NCBI GenBank assembly: GCA_040754815.1 | Contig: JBFMBX010000001.1 | Coordinates: forward strand, 124,001 to 188,000 | Length of the DNA: 64,000 bases | Direction: 5' to 3' | From: Bellilinea sp040754815 | Lineage (GTDB): Bacteria; Chloroflexota; Anaerolineae; Anaerolineales; Anaerolineaceae | Shown: positions 18,592-27,284 of the stretch, piece by piece | Numbering within the stretch: position 1 is the stretch's first letter | Layout: each line of letters begins with the position of its first letter | Made by a program: the position numbers and the translations under genes | The notes under the pieces: generated by a model | Database searches by the model: none | Seen by the model: the letters and a program-made list of their open reading frames with translations, nothing else | Told to the model about the DNA's origin: nothing

Positions 18592-18695
18592 ACTGTTTCA
18601 ATTCTACCAAGAATTACTGAAATTCACGGAACTCCTAAAAATCGAGTAAAATCAAAAAACCATTTCCGTTTATCCGTAATTTTTCAGGTGCCAGA

Positions 18696-19520
18696 ATGAC
18701 TGAACCGGAACCCACCCAGACCGTCCGTTTTATCCAATACCGTAATGGTACACAAGCTATGGAAGAAGGCAAAATCATTGCTGAAGCCGGTGTAACTCTG
18801 ACCGTGAATGGGGAAGTGTGGCTTTCGTGGATGTGTACTCCAAAAGAATTGGAGGCGTTAGCCGCGGGCTTTCTTTTCAATGAGGGTATCATTCAAAGTA
18901 TTAATGAAATCGAAATTTTGCGACCCTGCGAAAATAACGAGAACGTGGATGTCTGGCTGAATCATGCGGTTGAGAAACCGCGCAGCTGGCGAAAAACTTC
19001 CGGCTGCACCGGTGGCATAACCAGTGAGGAAGCTCAAAAACGAACCGCTCCGATTAAGAACGGCTTTGTGGTTGCAGCAGGTAGTTTGCTGAGATGGATG
19101 GATAAATTATTCGATTCTCAGGAACTATACCGCCAGACTCGCGGAGTTCACTGCTCCATGCTCACCGATGGGGAAAAAGTGATCGCCATTGCCGAAGATA
19201 TTGGCAGGCATAACACACTCGACAAGATCGCAGGTAAACTGCTTTTGGAAGGACATCAGCCTTCCCGCAAAATCCTCTTAACCACCGGGCGCATCAGTTC
19301 TGAAATGCTGCAAAAAGCAGCCCGCATCGGCGCAACTATCCTCATTTCGCGCACTTCTCCAACATCACTTTCAATCCGGCTCGCCGAGCAATTGGGGATC
19401 ACCCTCATCGGCTATGCCCGCCGCAATCAATTCAATCTTTATACCCACCCGCAGCGAGTCGAAATGAGCGGTTCAGCCGAAAACCCTCAACCCACGATTG
19501 TTCAGTCCCTTTCGGTCTGA
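18696..19520 (+). CDS. fdhD: formate dehydrogenase accessory sulfurtransferase FdhD
   Basis: Transfers sulfur to the bis-MGD cofactor to activate formate dehydrogenase. 274 residues with family motifs EEPLTL-type ITVNGEVWLSWMCTPKELEALAAGFLFNEGII, SGCTGGITSE in the cysteine-loop region, TRGVHCSMLTDGE, AEDIGRHNTLDKIAG and TTGRISSEMLQKAARIGA. The loop that in E. coli holds CxxC shows a single Cys here (SGCTGG). It lies directly upstream of the formate dehydrogenase genes, with mobA in between on the other strand; its last 19 bases overlap mobA. Confidence 0.93.
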   Translation: MTEPEPTQTVRFIQYRNGTQAMEEGKIIAEAGVTLTVNGEVWLSWMCTPKELEALAAGFLFNEGIIQSINEIEILRPCENNENVDVWLNHAVEKPRSWRKTSGCTGGITSEEAQKRTAPIKNGFVVAAGSLLRWMDKLFDSQELYRQTRGVHCSMLTDGEKVIAIAEDIGRHNTLDKIAGKLLLEGHQPSRKILLTTGRISSEMLQKAARIGATILISRTSPTSLSIRLAEQLGITLIGYARRNQFNLYTHPQRVEMSGSAENPQPTIVQSLSV

Positions 19521-20107
19521 GCCAATCGCTCGGCGGTTTCGAACTCGCCCGGCGTATTCACATTCATAAAAATATACCCCAGCGGGTCAAAGCGGTTCAA
19601 ATCATCCCCCTCAACAAAACGCACCCTTACCAGCGGGAACCAGGCGATTACCTTTTTCTCCCCCTTATCAATGACCTGCTGCACCGCCCAACGGCAGGTA
19701 GTTGTACGAAATACACCGTGGAACGGTTCAAAACCCTGCTCCCCTTTGGGGATGACCGCATCCCACTCCTCTTTTTCTAACAATTGCGCCTGATAGGATA
19801 GTAACTCGGGGCTTACGAAGGGCATATCGCAGGCTACCACCGCTGTAAGAGGTGAGGTAGAAACCGTCAATGCCGTCAACAAGCCGCCTAAGGCGCCAAA
19901 GCCGGGGAGAATATCACTATAAAGGGGTAAATGCAGGAAAGTCAGATCTTGTGGTTGATTAGTGGTGATCAAAATCTCCTCTGCTATCGGTTTGATTCGC
20001 TCGATGACTCTCACAATGAGCGGTTGGCCCAAAAAGGGGAGCAAAGCCTTGTTACTCCCCATCCGTTTTGATTCACCACCTGCCTGAACGACAACAGATA
20101 ACTTCAT
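19502..20107 (-). CDS. mobA: molybdenum cofactor guanylyltransferase
   Basis: Attaches GMP to molybdopterin to make MGD, the cofactor of the formate dehydrogenase encoded next door. 201 residues beginning MKLSVVVQAGGESKRMGSNKALLPFLGQPLIVRVIE, the NTP-transferase signature with the conserved Lys, followed by AVVACDMPFVSPELL containing the metal-binding Asp. The ATG lies eight bases after a TATAAT (20116-20121) with no ribosome binding site, so the mRNA is probably leaderless. It is convergent with fdhD and divergent from the NuoE-NuoF fusion gene. Confidence 0.92.
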   Translation of the reverse strand: MKLSVVVQAGGESKRMGSNKALLPFLGQPLIVRVIERIKPIAEEILITTNQPQDLTFLHLPLYSDILPGFGALGGLLTALTVSTSPLTAVVACDMPFVSPELLSYQAQLLEKEEWDAVIPKGEQGFEPFHGVFRTTTCRWAVQQVIDKGEKKVIAWFPLVRVRFVEGDDLNRFDPLGYIFMNVNTPGEFETAERLAQTERD

Positions 20108-20115
20108 GTATAATA

Positions 20116-20121
20116 ATTATA
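20116..20121 (-). promoter_or_regulatory. -10 box of leaderless mobA transcript
   Basis: TATAAT on the minus strand, ending eight bases before the mobA ATG. No good -35 seen. Confidence 0.55.
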
Positions 20122-20216
20122 ACCGCTTTGGTAGGAATTATCATTGCTACCTCCGCTAGTCCATTTAATTGAACTAACTTAACAATTTCCCTGACACCTG
20201 ATTTTAAGGAGATTGA

Positions 20217-21935
20217 ATGTCTGTTACGGATTTAAATCCTCTTCTCCAGCGCCTGGAGGCTTATCGTCATCAAGGCCGTACAGCATTACTGCCCGCCTTA
20301 CACGATGCTCAGGAACTGTTCGGTTATATCCCGCAAAATGCAGCCGAAGAAATTGGGCGTGCCTTGAATATCCCCCTTGCAGATGTCTACGGCGTAATTG
20401 AATTTTATTCCCTTTTTTACAGTCAACCGATTGGCAAAACCATAATCCACATTTGTAATGACCCCGCCTGTGCGATGGCGGGGTCAGAAACGCTTTTCAA
20501 ACAAATTCGATTCTCTCTGCAAGAAGTCAAAACAACAGGTGATACTCCAACCCTCGCCATCGAAATGGCGCCTTGTTTGGGTTTGTGTGAACATGCTCCC
20601 GCCGTTTTGATACAGGGAAAAGCATATGGACACGCCAATCAGCAAACATGGCAGGATTTAGTCAGCGGGAAGGGAGAACGACCATCCAGTGTTTTGGGTG
20701 GCACTGTTTCGATCCTCACTGCCAACTGCGGCCTTGGCCACACTGTGCATCTTTCCGAATATCTAAACTTTGGCGGCTATCAGGCTTTACGCAAAGCCCT
20801 CCACAGCACACCCCGCCAGATCATCGAAGAAATCAAAGCCTCCGGGCTGGTAGGACGCGGCGGAGCGGCCTTTCCTACCGGTTTGAAATGGGAAGCAGCC
20901 GCCAATGCCGCCGGCGAGATAAAGTACGTGGTCTGTAATGCCGATGAAGCCGAACCCGGAACTTTTAAAGACCGCGTATTAATGGAAGATGACCCGCACA
21001 GTATTCTGGAAGGAATATTGATTGCCGGCTACGCCATTGGCGCTCAAAAGGGTTACATTTACATCCGTGGAGAATACCTCATCCCTTATCAGGCGATGAA
21101 ACAAGCCGTCGAAGACGCGCGCGAAGCCGGCTTTTTAGGAAACAATATCCTGGATACCGACTTTGACTTTGAAATCGAGATCCGCCGCGGCGCAGGTGCT
21201 TATATTTGCGGGGAAGAAACCGCACTGTTTGAGTCAATCGAAGGTAAACGCGGTTTTCCACGCCTCAAACCGCCCTTCCCCACCACCCATGGGTTATTCG
21301 GTAAGCCAACAGTCATCAATAATGTAGAAACACTCGCCAATGTTCCGGTGATTATTCGCAAGGGGGCAGCCCATTATCGAAAATTGGGGACGGAACAATC
21401 GCCCGGCAGTAAACTTTTTTGTCTTTCCGGCGATGTGGTACGGCCGGGACTTTACGAAGTGCCGTTTGGAATTCCCTTTCATCACTTGTTATACGATTTA
21501 GCCGGCGGCATGCGCCCCGGTCATCGTTTTCAGGCCGCATTGTTTGGCGGCGCTGCCGGCGCTTTCGCAACTGAGCAGCATCTGGATGTTCGTCTGACCT
21601 TCGAAGATTTGAAGGCTGCCGGTTTGCCGCTCGGTTCGGGAGTCATCACGGTTTTTGACGAAACCCGCGACCTGCGGGATATCTGCCTTCGCCTGGCACG
21701 CTTCTTTGCCGAAGAATCCTGCGGCAAATGCTATCCCTGTCAGATGGGCACTCAGCGCCAGTTCGAGATTATGCAGCGTATCGCAAGCGGCAACATTCAG
21801 AAGCACGATTGGGACATACTGCAAGATGTCGGCTGGACGATGACCGATTCTTCTCTGTGCGGATTGGGACAAACGGCTGCTTCCGCAATTTTGAGTGCGA
21901 TGAAGCATTTTCCCCATCTTTTCAAATCAGATTGA
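20217..21935 (+). CDS. NuoE-NuoF fusion, NADH-linked diaphorase subunit
   Basis: Carries electrons between NAD(H) and the formate dehydrogenase module. 572 residues. Residues 1-150 form a NuoE-type thioredoxin-fold [2Fe-2S] domain with ligands Cys80, Cys85, Cys120, Cys124 (Cx4C and Cx3C). The rest is NuoF-like: RGGAAFPTGLKWEA (FMN/NADH), GAGAYICGEETALFESIEGKRGFPRLKPPFP, and the [4Fe-4S] site ESCGKCYPCQMG plus SSLCGLG near the C-terminus. AAGGAG lies six bases before the ATG. The fusion keeps the two subunits 1:1. It lacks the extra N-terminal ferredoxin-like domains of bifurcating HydB, so I read it as an NAD-reducing formate dehydrogenase partner. Confidence 0.92.
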   Translation: MSVTDLNPLLQRLEAYRHQGRTALLPALHDAQELFGYIPQNAAEEIGRALNIPLADVYGVIEFYSLFYSQPIGKTIIHICNDPACAMAGSETLFKQIRFSLQEVKTTGDTPTLAIEMAPCLGLCEHAPAVLIQGKAYGHANQQTWQDLVSGKGERPSSVLGGTVSILTANCGLGHTVHLSEYLNFGGYQALRKALHSTPRQIIEEIKASGLVGRGGAAFPTGLKWEAAANAAGEIKYVVCNADEAEPGTFKDRVLMEDDPHSILEGILIAGYAIGAQKGYIYIRGEYLIPYQAMKQAVEDAREAGFLGNNILDTDFDFEIEIRRGAGAYICGEETALFESIEGKRGFPRLKPPFPTTHGLFGKPTVINNVETLANVPVIIRKGAAHYRKLGTEQSPGSKLFCLSGDVVRPGLYEVPFGIPFHHLLYDLAGGMRPGHRFQAALFGGAAGAFATEQHLDVRLTFEDLKAAGLPLGSGVITVFDETRDLRDICLRLARFFAEESCGKCYPCQMGTQRQFEIMQRIASGNIQKHDWDILQDVGWTMTDSSLCGLGQTAASAILSAMKHFPHLFKSD

Positions 21936-21956
21936 AAGCCAAAGAAAGGCAATCCA

Positions 21957-22679
21957 ATGAGTGAATTGATCACCATCACCATGGATAACCAGACTTTTCA
22001 AGTACCGGCAGGAATAACCATCCTGCAGGCCGCCCGTCAAAACCATATCGAAATTCCTACCATTTGCTACCACGATCACTGCACCGCCAACGGACTGTGC
22101 CGGATTTGTGTGGTGGAAGTGGAAGGAGCGCGCACTTTACAGCCTGCCTGTGTCGTTGGGGTGCGTGAAGGTATGGTGATCCATACTAGCAGCGAGCGGG
22201 TCATCCGCTCACGGCGAACCATTCTGGAAATGCTTGCTTCCAGCGTAGATTTGAGCGAAGCCCCTGAAATTCAAAGCCTGATGGAGCAATACGCGAGCAA
22301 TACCAACCGCTTCCCGGATGCCGAGCCGCGTCATCCGCCTCTGCTGGATGACAACCCCATGTATATCCGTGATTATGCCAAATGTATCCTTTGCTGGCGC
22401 TGTGTACAGGTATGTGCCGAGGATGCTCAGTACGCCTATGCCATAAACTTTTCCGGGCGCGGCTATGAAACCCAAATCAGTACCTTTTACCAGATTCCCA
22501 TGCCCGAATCCACCTGCGTATTTTGCGGGCAATGTGTGGGAGTTTGCCCTACCGGTGCGCTAAAACCCAAACGCCAATGGCTGCTGGAAATGGGTTACAC
22601 GCCGGATGAAATCATGAGCCTCACCCGCAGCCAGCGTCAACGCCGCAAGCGACGCGAGGAATCGCCTGCAGCCTTTTAA
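21957..22679 (+). CDS. NuoG-N-terminus-like iron-sulfur protein
   Basis: Electron-transfer subunit of the formate dehydrogenase, 240 residues. Plant-type [2Fe-2S] domain with Cys37, Cys48, Cys51, Cys65 in the complex I spacing (x10, x2, x13), then two CxxCxxCxxxC [4Fe-4S] clusters at 143-153 and 187-197. The His-Cys3 cluster usual between them in NuoG is missing. Resembles HoxU/FdsA N-terminal regions, here a separate polypeptide rather than fused to the catalytic subunit. Starts 21 bases after the NuoE-NuoF gene and ends 33 before the catalytic gene. Confidence 0.88.
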   Translation: MSELITITMDNQTFQVPAGITILQAARQNHIEIPTICYHDHCTANGLCRICVVEVEGARTLQPACVVGVREGMVIHTSSERVIRSRRTILEMLASSVDLSEAPEIQSLMEQYASNTNRFPDAEPRHPPLLDDNPMYIRDYAKCILCWRCVQVCAEDAQYAYAINFSGRGYETQISTFYQIPMPESTCVFCGQCVGVCPTGALKPKRQWLLEMGYTPDEIMSLTRSQRQRRKRREESPAAF

Positions 22680-22712
22680 TGGTCTTGTTTCCTTTCCTGA
22701 TTGGAGGAATCC

Positions 22713-24872
22713 ATGCTTAAACCCGATAAAATCGTTCCAACCACCTGTCCTTACTGCGGCGTTGGCTGCAATCTGGAACTGCATGTTCGTGATGGATTTA
22801 TTTACAAAGTAACTTCGCCCTTCGATTCGGTGGTCAACTATGGCAATTTATGTGTTAAAGGCCGCTTTGGATACGACTTTATCTACAACAAAGACCGCAT
22901 CACAACCCCCCTGATTCGCAAAGAACCTCAAAAACCGGGGCAGCGCACGCAAGCCTTTGACCGTTCCGAGTGGCGCGTAGTAAGTTGGGATGAAGCCCTG
23001 GATTACACCGCCGACCGTTTGGTGGAAATTTACCAGCGCGACGGCTCGAAAGCCATGGCAGTTTATTGCTGCGCCAAGGCCACCAATGAGGATAATTACC
23101 TTTTACAAAAGTTTTTCCGCGCCATTTTCCGCACCAATAACGTGGATCACTGCACACGGCTGTGCCACGCGGCCAGTGTCGTAGCCTTGCAAATGGCCAT
23201 TGGTTCAGCCGCCATGAGCAACACCGCTGCCGAAGTCAAAGATTGCGATGTCTTCATCCTGACCGGCTCAAACCCGACAGAAAATCACCCCATTATCGCC
23301 CTGCAAATGAAAGCCGCCGTAGAAAAATACGGTGCAAAATTGATCGTGGTTGACCCGCGGAGGATCGAAATGGTCAATTACGCTACCCTTTACCTGCCCA
23401 TCCGCCCCGGCAGTGACGTTCCCGTTTTTTCTGCAATGGCGCATGTCATTCTTAAGGAGAATCTCTACGATCGGGAATTCATCGAACAGCGTACCGAAAA
23501 TTTCGAAGCCTTTGCCGCCTCCATGGAAAAGTTCACACCCGAATTTGCCGAACAAATCTCCGGTGTCAATCGCGAATTGATTATTGAAGCCGCACGTCTG
23601 TATGCCGGCGCAAAAAACGGGGCTATTTTTTGGGCATTGGGAATACCCGAATCCACTCACGGTACCGCCAATGCTCTTTCATTGATCAACCTTGCTCTTT
23701 TGACCGGTCATGTCGGACGGAAAGGCACCGGTCTTAACCCGTTGCGCGGTCAGAATAATGTGCAGGGCGCTTCCGATTCGGGCGCCATGCCATGGCACTA
23801 CCCCGGTTACCAGTCGGTAGAAATTGAGGAAAATGCCCGCCGCTGGGAAGAGGCATGGAACATCGAACCGGGGGGGTTGAATCGCCAACGCGGTTTGACC
23901 ACCACCGAAATCCTCGCCGCCGTACACCCCGGCGGGGTACGCGCCCTTTACATCATGGGAGAAAACCCCATGATGTCCGAACCCAATCTCAATCACACCC
24001 GCAAAAAGATGCAGGAGCTGGAATTCCTGGTTGCTCAGGATTTGTTCATCAACGAATCGGGCGCATTTGCGGATGTTTTCCTGCCCGCCGCTTCGTGGGC
24101 GGAAAAGGATGGCACCTTCACCAATACGGATAGACGTGTTCAGCGGGTACGGCAGGCTATTGAACCGCTCGGTCAGTCCCGGCCGGACTGGCAAATCATC
24201 TGCGACCTTGCCAGACGAGTAGAAAAACGGCTTGGGCGGCCTCAATCCGCCTTCTGGGATTATCAACACCCCTCTGAAATTCTGGAGGAAATGGGGCGCC
24301 ACGTGCCGGATTATGCCGGCATTCGTTATGACCGGCTTGAAAAAAACGGCTTGCAAACTCCTGTGCCAACAGCAGACCATCCCGGCACACCGTATCTCTA
24401 TGCAGAACGCTTCCCGCGCGGTCGGGCAAAATTTCACCCACTCGAATACCAGCCCAACGCAGAAATGCCGGATGAGGAGTACCCCCTTGTTTTGAGCACC
24501 GGTCGCGTTCTGGAACACTGGCACGGCGGTACCCTCACCCGTCATTCATGGATGGATGACCTGTTCCCCGAAGCGCTGATGGACATTCACCCCGCCGATG
24601 CGGCTCGTCTGGGTATTGAAGATGGCAGGCCGGTGCGGGTAACCTCACGGCGCGGCTCGATTGTTCTGCGCGCCCGCGTTACCACCAAAACCAATATCGG
24701 CGTGGTTTTTATCCCCTTCCATTTTCGAGAAGCAGCCGCCAACCTGCTGACAACCGATGCCGTTGACCCGCAGGCGAAAATTCCGGAATATAAAGCTGCC
24801 GTGGTTCGTGTCACCCCGGCGAGTGAAGAAGAATTAACTGCCGCGGAGCCGCAGCCGCGCGGACGCTATTAA
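22713..24872 (+). CDS. fdhF: formate dehydrogenase catalytic subunit, Cys type
   Basis: Molybdopterin (Mo or W bis-MGD) enzyme for reversible oxidation of formate to CO2. ATG 22713 is used because TTGGAGGAATCC precedes it; 719 residues. The N-terminal [4Fe-4S] site is Cys12, Cys15, Cys19, Cys47. The metal ligand is Cys151 in NNVDHCTRLCHAASV, followed by the catalytic His152; E. coli FdhF has selenocysteine at this place. Further motifs: LTGSNPTENHPI, VVDPRRIEMVNYA, LTGHVGRKGTGLNPLRGQNNVQGASDSG, and a C-terminal MGD-binding domain from about 590. Order with the two diaphorase-like genes indicates a soluble three-subunit NAD(P)-linked enzyme. Confidence 0.93.
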   Translation: MLKPDKIVPTTCPYCGVGCNLELHVRDGFIYKVTSPFDSVVNYGNLCVKGRFGYDFIYNKDRITTPLIRKEPQKPGQRTQAFDRSEWRVVSWDEALDYTADRLVEIYQRDGSKAMAVYCCAKATNEDNYLLQKFFRAIFRTNNVDHCTRLCHAASVVALQMAIGSAAMSNTAAEVKDCDVFILTGSNPTENHPIIALQMKAAVEKYGAKLIVVDPRRIEMVNYATLYLPIRPGSDVPVFSAMAHVILKENLYDREFIEQRTENFEAFAASMEKFTPEFAEQISGVNRELIIEAARLYAGAKNGAIFWALGIPESTHGTANALSLINLALLTGHVGRKGTGLNPLRGQNNVQGASDSGAMPWHYPGYQSVEIEENARRWEEAWNIEPGGLNRQRGLTTTEILAAVHPGGVRALYIMGENPMMSEPNLNHTRKKMQELEFLVAQDLFINESGAFADVFLPAASWAEKDGTFTNTDRRVQRVRQAIEPLGQSRPDWQIICDLARRVEKRLGRPQSAFWDYQHPSEILEEMGRHVPDYAGIRYDRLEKNGLQTPVPTADHPGTPYLYAERFPRGRAKFHPLEYQPNAEMPDEEYPLVLSTGRVLEHWHGGTLTRHSWMDDLFPEALMDIHPADAARLGIEDGRPVRVTSRRGSIVLRARVTTKTNIGVVFIPFHFREAAANLLTTDAVDPQAKIPEYKAAVVRVTPASEEELTAAEPQPRGRY

Positions 24873-24874
24873 CC

Positions 24875-25072
24875 TTAACGACCGTCTGCATCGCGGACAA
24901 TCGCCCGCGCCAGTTCCAGAAATTCGTCCCACTCTTCTGTGAAGAAGTGGATGGTCACATTGTTGAGTTCCAGATGGTAAGTTGTTTCCCCATCCGGTTC
25001 CTCAGCCTGCCATGCCATATAATTGTCTGTTTCGGCAATCGTTTCGGTTTTGGGTTCCATGGCACTGCTCAT
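24875..25072 (-). CDS. small acidic protein coupled to AI-2E permease
   Basis: 65 residues, unknown function, not a family I recognise. Acidic, without membrane segments or signal peptide; the core TTYHLELNNVTIHFFTEEWDEFLELARAIV looks like two beta strands and a helix. Its ATG overlaps the stop codon of the permease gene by four bases (ATGA) and is preceded by AAGGAGAG inside that gene, strong evidence that it is translated. Its end lies two bases from the convergent formate dehydrogenase gene. Confidence 0.7.
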   Translation of the reverse strand: MSSAMEPKTETIAETDNYMAWQAEEPDGETTYHLELNNVTIHFFTEEWDEFLELARAIVRDADGR

Positions 25073-26442
25073 TTCATCTCTCCTTTTGGATTAGGTTCAG
25101 GGTTGTTCAGGGATTGTTTGACGGATTTCTTTCGCTTTTTTGGAGGGACATTTTTTTGGATGGCGCGACCAAACCAGTTACGAAACTCTTCCACCCAGTT
25201 GAGAAGCGGTAGCCCATTCGGATATTGCTTTCGGAAACGCTGGTTTATACGGTTAACCATATTCCGAAATCGCTTACTGATCCACTTTGCCATTTTGCTT
25301 GGCTCGCGGTCGGCAATTTTGGCCATCCCCTCCCAGGGATCGAGGTCAAACATCTTACGAAAGATATAATTTCCGATCAATTTGATTGAAGCGGTTACCG
25401 GCGCAGCCAGCAAAACACCGATCAAACCGAACAAACTGGCAGAAATCAGCGCCGCAACCATAATCGCAGCGGGATGAATATTCAAAGCGCTGCCCATCAG
25501 GCGCGGGACGAGAAAATTATCCAGCACAAAATCAATGATAATTGCTATTCCTAAAACAAGGATGACATAGGCCCATGGTTCTAGTCCAAAAATGGTGCTG
25601 CCCTGTAGATAGGAAACCAACCCATAGGTGATCCATGTCACCCACGGGCCGATATACGGTACGAAACGGGCCAGTCCCGCCAGCAGCGCCAGACCAACAT
25701 AAAAACTGACCCCTAACGCCCCCAGCACGGGGATATAAACCAGCACGGTAATAACAAAAATGATGATCTGACCGCGCAAAAATGCATTCCAGATGCGGTT
25801 TAATTCCTGACCAAACCGGGCAATATCTTCGCTATAACCCGGAATTTGAAGATTGATCAATTTTTCCGGTGCCCCACCCGATTCGTTAAGAATGAAATAA
25901 GCAATTAAAACCGAGAAAAAGAACCAGCCAACCGTGGATGCCGCGCCGGCAGCCACTTTACCAATGATTGATGTGAGATTGGAGAGAAGGGGTTGAATCA
26001 TGCCCAACAATTGACTGGCAAGGCTGGGCAGGTCATACTGTGAAAGATCAAGCTGGAAAATACCAATTTGTATGGGGTGAGCGGTCAATTCGGCAATGAT
26101 ATTCGGCAAATCACGAATGCGGGTATCCAGAAAACCCACCAGATTTTGAATTTGCTCAAAGAGTGCCAGACCGCTGACCGTCAAAAGCGATAACAAAATG
26201 GCAAGCACAAACACAAGGATAATAACCGTTGCCAGACGCCACGGCACGCGCAAACGGCGGTGCATGAAACTGGTAACCGGGTAAAGGAGATAGGCCAGAA
26301 TGAACGAAACCAGCAGCAATCCAACGATTTGACGAAAGCGAATCAACAAACCCGCTACAATGGCAACCACGGTAAGCGCAACGACCAGTTTGGTCGTTCC
26401 GCTCCAGCGGGGCGAGGTTGAAGGTTGAACCGTTTCACTCAT
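25069..26442 (-). CDS. AI-2E family transporter (UPF0118 permease)
   Basis: Multi-spanning membrane protein of the AI-2E/PerM family; members have been linked to autoinducer-2 export or Na+/H+ exchange, so the substrate is open. 457 residues with two N-terminal helices (about 20-70), a soluble loop with FEQIQNLVGFLDTRIRDLP, and the conserved C-terminal block PYIGPWVTWITYGLVSYLQG then IDFVLDNFLVPRLMGSALNIHPAAIMVAALI. A basic 90-residue cytosolic tail follows the last helix, longer than usual. The next gene (65 aa) is translationally coupled. Confidence 0.88.
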   Translation of the reverse strand: MSETVQPSTSPRWSGTTKLVVALTVVAIVAGLLIRFRQIVGLLLVSFILAYLLYPVTSFMHRRLRVPWRLATVIILVFVLAILLSLLTVSGLALFEQIQNLVGFLDTRIRDLPNIIAELTAHPIQIGIFQLDLSQYDLPSLASQLLGMIQPLLSNLTSIIGKVAAGAASTVGWFFFSVLIAYFILNESGGAPEKLINLQIPGYSEDIARFGQELNRIWNAFLRGQIIIFVITVLVYIPVLGALGVSFYVGLALLAGLARFVPYIGPWVTWITYGLVSYLQGSTIFGLEPWAYVILVLGIAIIIDFVLDNFLVPRLMGSALNIHPAAIMVAALISASLFGLIGVLLAAPVTASIKLIGNYIFRKMFDLDPWEGMAKIADREPSKMAKWISKRFRNMVNRINQRFRKQYPNGLPLLNWVEEFRNWFGRAIQKNVPPKKRKKSVKQSLNNPEPNPKGEMK

Positions 26443-26500
26443 CTTTATAATCCACTCAACAAGTGTATCCCTATTGTATCAGAGCAATATAGATAATGAT

Positions 26501-26532
26501 AAAAAAGCCCTTCCCGTTCCTATGAAAAGGGC
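26501..26532 (-). terminator. intrinsic terminator after the FHA gene
   Basis: Minus strand stem with GCCCTT/AAGGGC core (26507-26512, 26527-26532) followed by six T residues, 24 bases after the FHA protein stop codon. Confidence 0.8.
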
Positions 26533-26555
26533 CTGAAAATCAACTTATTACACTA

Positions 26556-27185
26556 TCATGGAGGGCATGCCCCCGGAATAAACAGATTGGTAATCGTATT
26601 GAACGGCGGAGTGCAATATAAATTCAACGCGTCAAAGATCACAAAGGAAACACAGCCGCAACCCAATAGAACAACCAGCACGATCAAAACAATCACCACA
26701 GGTGATAACTTTTTACCGGCAGATCGTGCAGGTGCAACCGGTTTCTCAACTTCCGGCACCTGACCGCTAAACTGCATAGCGGGCGGGGGAGAGGTGATTA
26801 CATGCTGGGCAGCCGGTCTCGGCGAACCTTCCAGATCCGACAGGCTGGTTCGAACTGCGGCTACGGTTGCATCGGCATCAAAGTCGGTAGCCTCAAATTG
26901 AAGATGGGTATTTTCTCCCAGCGTAATTAACTCGCCGTGCCGGAGGGGATGAGCGGCTTCGATGCGGATACCCCCCACCATAGTCCCGTTGGTGGAGCCT
27001 AAATCCTCAATGAAGTAGCGGTCGCCCTGCCAGAATATCCGCGCATGGCGGCGGGAAACTTCCGGATCGTTGATGACCAGCATATTACTGGTATCTCTTC
27101 CTATGGTAATTTGATCCCCTTCAACAGGAAATGTTAAACCAGCATTTGGACCGGATTTTAGCACCAGTTGAAATCGGGCAGCCAT
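26556..27185 (-). CDS. FHA-domain protein with C-terminal membrane anchor
   Basis: Phosphothreonine-binding signalling protein. Residues 5-100 are an FHA domain with all key residues: Gly29-Arg30 (TIGR), Ser44, His47 (SRRHA) and Asn66 (GSTNGT). A Pro/Ala linker follows, then a membrane helix at about 163-183 (VVIVLIVLVVLLGCGCVSFVIF) and a short outside tail with Cys residues. So the FHA domain faces the cytosol. AAGGAGATGAG precedes the ATG and a consensus promoter lies just upstream. No Ser/Thr kinase gene is near, so the phosphorylated partner is not known. Confidence 0.85.
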   Translation of the reverse strand: MAARFQLVLKSGPNAGLTFPVEGDQITIGRDTSNMLVINDPEVSRRHARIFWQGDRYFIEDLGSTNGTMVGGIRIEAAHPLRHGELITLGENTHLQFEATDFDADATVAAVRTSLSDLEGSPRPAAQHVITSPPPAMQFSGQVPEVEKPVAPARSAGKKLSPVVIVLIVLVVLLGCGCVSFVIFDALNLYCTPPFNTITNLFIPGACPP

Positions 27186-27217
27186 CTTCTCATCTCCTTG
27201 GCGAATGAACTACATTT

Positions 27218-27246
27218 AGTGTAGCCCGATTGAGAGGGTATGTCAA
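27218..27246 (-). promoter_or_regulatory. consensus promoter of the FHA gene
   Basis: Minus strand -35 TTGACA (27241-27246), 17-base spacer, -10 TACACT (27218-27223). The -35 begins right at the T-run of the 6S RNA terminator, so the two transcription units are packed back to back. Confidence 0.8.
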
Positions 27247-27280
27247 CAAAAAATCTCCTGCCCGTCTTCACTCAGGAGAT
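27247..27280 (-). terminator. terminator behind the 6S RNA gene
   Basis: Minus strand 8-bp stem ATCTCCTG/CAGGAGAT (27253-27260 and 27273-27280) with a T-run after it. It backs up a first T8 run immediately after the RNA's closing stem (27281-27288). Confidence 0.8.
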
Positions 27281-27284
27281 AAAA

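Noticed and set aside
23127..23175. Selenocysteine insertion in the formate dehydrogenase
   Set aside because: No in-frame TGA; the metal-ligand codon encodes Cys (residue 151).
23679..24545. 288-codon open frame on the minus strand inside fdhF
   Set aside because: It lies wholly within the well-supported formate dehydrogenase gene, lacks known motifs and is a GC-bias shadow.
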